From Sphingobacterium chuzhouense (GTDB taxonomy: Bacteria; Bacteroidota; Bacteroidia; Sphingobacteriales; Sphingobacteriaceae): a stretch of DNA of 64,000 nt. The stretch covers positions 682,001-746,000 of the forward strand of contig NZ_JACNYL010000002.1 of assembly GCF_014692525.1 (NCBI RefSeq), in the 5' to 3' direction. The notes beneath the pieces were generated by a model. That model did no database searches and had not been told where the DNA came from. It was given only the letters and a program-made list of their open reading frames with translations. The position numbers and the translations under genes are program-made. Shown here in pieces: positions 63,301-64,000 of the stretch; position 1 is the first letter of the stretch; the number at the start of each line of letters is the position of its first letter.

Positions 63301-64000
63301 ATGAAATTATTAGAAGGCAAAACAGCTCTAGTTACAGGAGCATCAAAAGGTATCGGCAGAAAAATTGCCGAAGTTTTTGCTCAGCATGGAGCGAACGTTG
63401 CATTTACCTATTTATCTTCTGTAGAAAAGGGAGAAGCATTAGAAAAGGAATTACAAGCTTTTGGAGCACGTGTAAAAGGTTTCCGTTCCGATGCATCAAA
63501 ATTTGACGAGGCAGAAAAATTAATCGAAGATATCGTTGCTGAATTTGGAACAATCGATGTCGTCGTCAACAACGCGGGGATTACAAAAGACGGTCTGTTG
63601 ATGCGCATGACGGAAGAAAATTGGGATGATGTCATGAACGTCAACCTAAAATCCATTTTCAATGTGACCAAAGCAGCTTCGAAAATTATGATGAAAAACC
63701 GTAAAGGTTCGTTTATCAATATGAGTTCGGTTGTGGGCGTACAGGGTAATGCCGGACAAGCGAATTATGCTGCTTCTAAAGCAGGGATTATTGGTTTCTC
63801 TAAATCTGTAGCAAAAGAATTGGGTTCCCGCAATATCCGTACGAATGTAATCGCTCCTGGATTTATCCGCACGGAGATGACAGAGGTGCTTGATCCGAAA
63901 GTCGTCGCCGGATGGGAAGCAAATATTCCATTGAAACGTGCCGGAGAAGCAGAAGACGTGGCCAATGCCTGTCTATTCCTAGCATCTGATCTATCCTCTT
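63301..64000 (+). CDS. fabG: 3-oxoacyl-ACP reductase FabG, 3' end outside the window
   Basis: The first 233 codons of an SDR-family enzyme that reduces 3-oxoacyl-ACP with NADPH in fatty-acid synthesis. The cofactor motif TGASKGIG (12-19), the NNAG motif, catalytic Ser (SSVVGVQG), YxxxK (YAASK) and the C-terminal RTEMTEVLDPKV are all intact. About 15 residues are missing at the right edge. Start ATG at 63301. Confidence 0.95.
   Translation, partial: MKLLEGKTALVTGASKGIGRKIAEVFAQHGANVAFTYLSSVEKGEALEKELQAFGARVKGFRSDASKFDEAEKLIEDIVAEFGTIDVVVNNAGITKDGLLMRMTEENWDDVMNVNLKSIFNVTKAASKIMMKNRKGSFINMSSVVGVQGNAGQANYAASKAGIIGFSKSVAKELGSRNIRTNVIAPGFIRTEMTEVLDPKVVAGWEANIPLKRAGEAEDVANACLFLASDLSS

Overview
The window reads as a chromosomal segment of a Bacteroidota bacterium, most likely family Sphingobacteriaceae (Sphingobacterium/Pedobacter-like). 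Evidence: a SusC/SusD system with its own ECF sigma factor and FecR anti-sigma factor, Bacteroidota-restricted families (DUF5606, S46 dipeptidyl peptidase, DUF4886), the TAnnTTTG form of the -7 promoter box in front of many genes, few Shine-Dalgarno sequences and moderate GC. No insertion sequence, prophage, CRISPR array, tRNA or rRNA was seen. Both edges cut a gene: an unidentified minus-strand gene at 1-130 and fabG at 63301-64000.

Layout. 1-7.7 kb: two-component system followed by a CusCBA-type heavy-metal RND efflux operon, with a second promoter and a 12-bp-period direct repeat before cusC. 7.7-12.7 kb: housekeeping block pheT, a coiled-coil gene, zapA, a 6S-like RNA and rny. 12.7-14.4 kb: accessory strip with a roughly 17-copy degenerate 21-bp tandem array, a stand-alone AraC-type DNA-binding protein, a YafQ-type toxin/antitoxin pair and a gene remnant. 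14.4-21.2 kb: a 138-aa protein paired with a 1670-aa DUF4132 protein, then an unknown gene and a Nudix hydrolase. 21.2-25.4 kb: a 43-aa membrane peptide, rlmH with a terminator-bearing leader, ribE, a CLC/CBS protein and oxyR. 25.5-31.9 kb: S46 dipeptidyl peptidase and a TolC/HlyD/ABC-2 permease operon with a Crp/Fnr-type regulator. 31.9-38.4 kb: mazG, trpS, a deoxynucleoside kinase, radC, cyclophilin, DUF5606 and a radical SAM protein.

38.4-55.9 kb is one long minus-strand block, the main accessory locus: ECF sigma, FecR, SusC (with STN domain), SusD, a lipoprotein, a beta-propeller-like protein, a DUF4886 SGNH-type lipoprotein, an Ig-like lipoprotein, a GH97 of the retaining (alpha-galactosidase) type, an FAD-dependent oxidoreductase and CstA. 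It looks like a polysaccharide or glycoconjugate utilisation locus controlled by outer-membrane signalling; the substrate cannot be read from sequence. 56-64 kb: pyruvate oxidase, aldo/keto reductase, an acyl-CoA dehydrogenase-fold flavoprotein, a PnuC-family transporter behind a TPP riboswitch (hence a probable thiamine transporter, PnuT), malate:quinone oxidoreductase, a DUF4168 protein and fabG.

Several long ORFs begin upstream of or inside a -7 promoter box. For those I moved the start to the next ATG, and the entries say so. No database search was possible; family calls are from recognised motifs.
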